Shown: piece by piece, positions 55,846 through 57,123 of the stretch | Numbering within the stretch: the first letter of the stretch is position 1 | Layout of the letters: every line of letters starts with the position of its first letter | From: Haplosporangium gracile | Taxonomy: Eukaryota > Mortierellomycota > Mortierellomycetes > Mortierellales > Mortierellaceae | DNA length: 57,123 nt | Assembly (NCBI GenBank): GCA_015499985.1 | Contig: JAAAUF010000126.1 | Coordinates: 1 to 57,123, forward strand | Direction of reading: 5' to 3' | Translations under genes and position numbers: made by a program | The notes under the pieces: model-generated | Databases searched by the model: none | Seen by the model: only the letters and a program-made list of their open reading frames with translations | What the model was told of the DNA's origin: nothing

Positions 55846-56172
55846 TGAATTAAAAATATAAGGAGTGTTATTCAGTTCAAGTTATCTCTGCTTGAGTTTA
55901 CGGATGCAGACAGAGGTAAACTCTGCGCTACAGCCCTTTTTGCAGAATGCTCCAGTTACCATAGGAGAAATGGAGCATTTCCATTGGATTGAAATATAAG
56001 GAGTATTATTCAGTTCACTTTTCTGCTTGGATTCACGGATCACGGAGAGAGGCAAACTCTGTGAGGATATTAGACAAGGTTGCCAAACTGAATAACACTC
56101 CTTATATTTTTAACTCAATGGAGATGCTCCAATTCTCCTATGATAACTGGGGCATTCTGCAAAAAGGACTGG
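55846..56172. mobile_element. Fold-back, MITE-like element
   Basis: About 85 bases at 55935-56019 (starting GCCCTTTTTGCAGAATG) are repeated in reverse complement at about 56087-56172 with few mismatches, separated by about 67 bases. A partial direct copy of the inner part (AAATATAAGGAGTGTTATTC, then CTGCTTG, ACGGAT and AACTCTG blocks) lies at 55850-55930 and again at 55990-56065. No coding capacity is present. The structure fits a non-autonomous DNA transposon that folds back on itself, possibly with a second truncated copy inserted beside it. Confidence 0.65.
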
Positions 56173-56939
56173 AGGGTATGGCCGCCCCTGTGCCTGTGTT
56201 CGCTGTCTGATGTGACATCATCCAAACGGAAGATATGTCCCCAGAAGTAGTTCCAGCTTTCAAAGTGTATGCAGCGGCAATAGCAGAAAGGCCCAATGCT
56301 GTGTCATCCTCGTAGCTAGCCCATCAATAAAAAATAAAAAAAAGATCGACTGACCATCACAGCCAAAATAGTATAGACTGCCGTCGCATAAACCTATCTG
56401 TCTATATAGAGCATTAACTAATGTCTCAAGAACATATACGTTGTATTTAAACAACATTTAGCTTTCATAAGGCCCTATGCACCGAGCCCACAACAAACCC
56501 TTAAAATATAAATAAATTCTTACAGACAAGGGTTGAACGAGACGACATCGAAGGACCAAAAGCAACGTCGCTATGAACGCTTGGCTGCTTTAAGCTAGTT
56601 ATCCTTGGTAAATCAAGACCTTTTTCCGCATAAAATCCATGTAGAATGAATCATGTGTTTTATGCGTAAAACCCAATTTTACAAAAATGATCCCATGAGG
56701 TCGGTCATTTCATTCTCGACGATTAGCCTACATTCATTTTTTGCAATGAGAGACAACTTGCGACAACTGATGCACATTCGAGAGGAACAAGTGAGGGGAA
56801 CACTTTGTTCATTGCCAAAAAGGTCATGGAGAAATGATCATGCATGTCGAAATCTGGGGATCATTTGCGACAGTATTGTAGACTGTCTCCTGCGTTGCCA
56901 CCATTCCCAGGCCTCCATCACTGGGCTCCTGCACACTAG

Positions 56940-56947
56940 TATAAATA
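56940..56947 (+). promoter_or_regulatory. TATA box near the right end
   Basis: TATAAATA followed by a C/T-rich leader, about 123 bases before an ATG at 57063. Spacing matches the S41 and esterase promoters in this window. Confidence 0.4.
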
Positions 56948-57062
56948 CCCCCTCTGTCTGTATAATAAACACGATCCATTCCTGCCTCCTGCTCCCCTTC
57001 TTCTGCTGCTATTATATCATTGGCTCCTTTTTTGCAACAACTGTAGTTGCAGAGTTGCATCG

Positions 57063-57123
57063 ATGACTTTCGCCGGTAGAGTGAGCGTGTTATTTTCGAT
57101 CTGGTTGGTTATTTTTTTTTTTT
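57063..57123 (+). CDS. Possible 5' end of a gene cut by the window end
   Basis: An ATG opens a frame reading MTFAGRVSVLFSIWLVIF before the sequence runs into a T-run and stops at the window edge. The hydrophobic stretch could be a signal peptide or membrane anchor. Support comes mainly from the TATA box upstream. The T-run makes the last residues uncertain. Confidence 0.25.
   Translation, partial: MTFAGRVSVLFSIWLVIFFF

Larger units (their letters stand above)
55704..57123. other. Right-end region with fold-back repeat
   Basis: No intact gene is visible. The left part is occupied by the inverted and direct repeats of a MITE-like element. From about 56200 to 56900 I see no named feature. The window ends in a T-run. 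Confidence 0.5.

Overview
The window is nuclear DNA of a filamentous fungus. The genes have short GT-AG introns, the promoters are pyrimidine-rich, and the gene set is fungal. A family-wide resemblance of several loci (a 3.5 kDa-scale BEACH/FYVE protein of animal-like length, F-box/LRR proteins, decayed kinases, XPG-type nuclease relatives) points to an early-diverging lineage, most likely Mortierellomycotina. That placement is inference from gene style, not from a marker search. All exon models below were built by hand from splice sites and checked for reading-phase closure.

Layout. 1-5 kb: a possible minus-strand exon of unknown function, then a secreted S41-family protease-like protein. 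5-7 kb: a type-B carboxylesterase. 7.3-9.8 kb: a decayed kinase gene, a diverged direct repeat and a tiny signal-peptide ORF. 9.8-13.2 kb: a large F-box/LRR protein. 13.7-14.9 kb: a dead Tc1/mariner element with both inverted repeats. 15.3-17.6 kb: PRMT5. 17.6-20 kb: a gene-poor block. 20-33.6 kb: one large gene for a fungal ALFY/WDFY3-type protein (BEACH, WD40, FYVE). 34.8-37.0 kb: mitochondrial prolyl-tRNA synthetase, divergent from an importin-9/Kap114 gene (37.5-41.8 kb). 43.0-47.3 kb: a broken gene that joins an XPG/FEN1-type nuclease to a TnpB/Fanzor-like RuvC and zinc-ribbon domain. 48.1-52.8 kb: an RSC1/2-like chromatin remodelling subunit with two bromodomains, a BAH domain and a long polyglutamine tract. 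53.4-55.7 kb: a second F-box protein. 55.8-56.2 kb: a fold-back (MITE-like) repeat. The last kilobase has a TATA box and a possible gene start cut by the window end.

Most genes are unrelated housekeeping functions (arginine methylation, selective autophagy scaffolding, organelle translation, nuclear import, chromatin remodelling) with dead mobile or expanded-family loci between them. The most unusual item is the PIN/XPG plus TnpB-like RuvC fusion pseudogene. It appears to be a degraded member of a nuclease family, and intact relatives would be worth finding.
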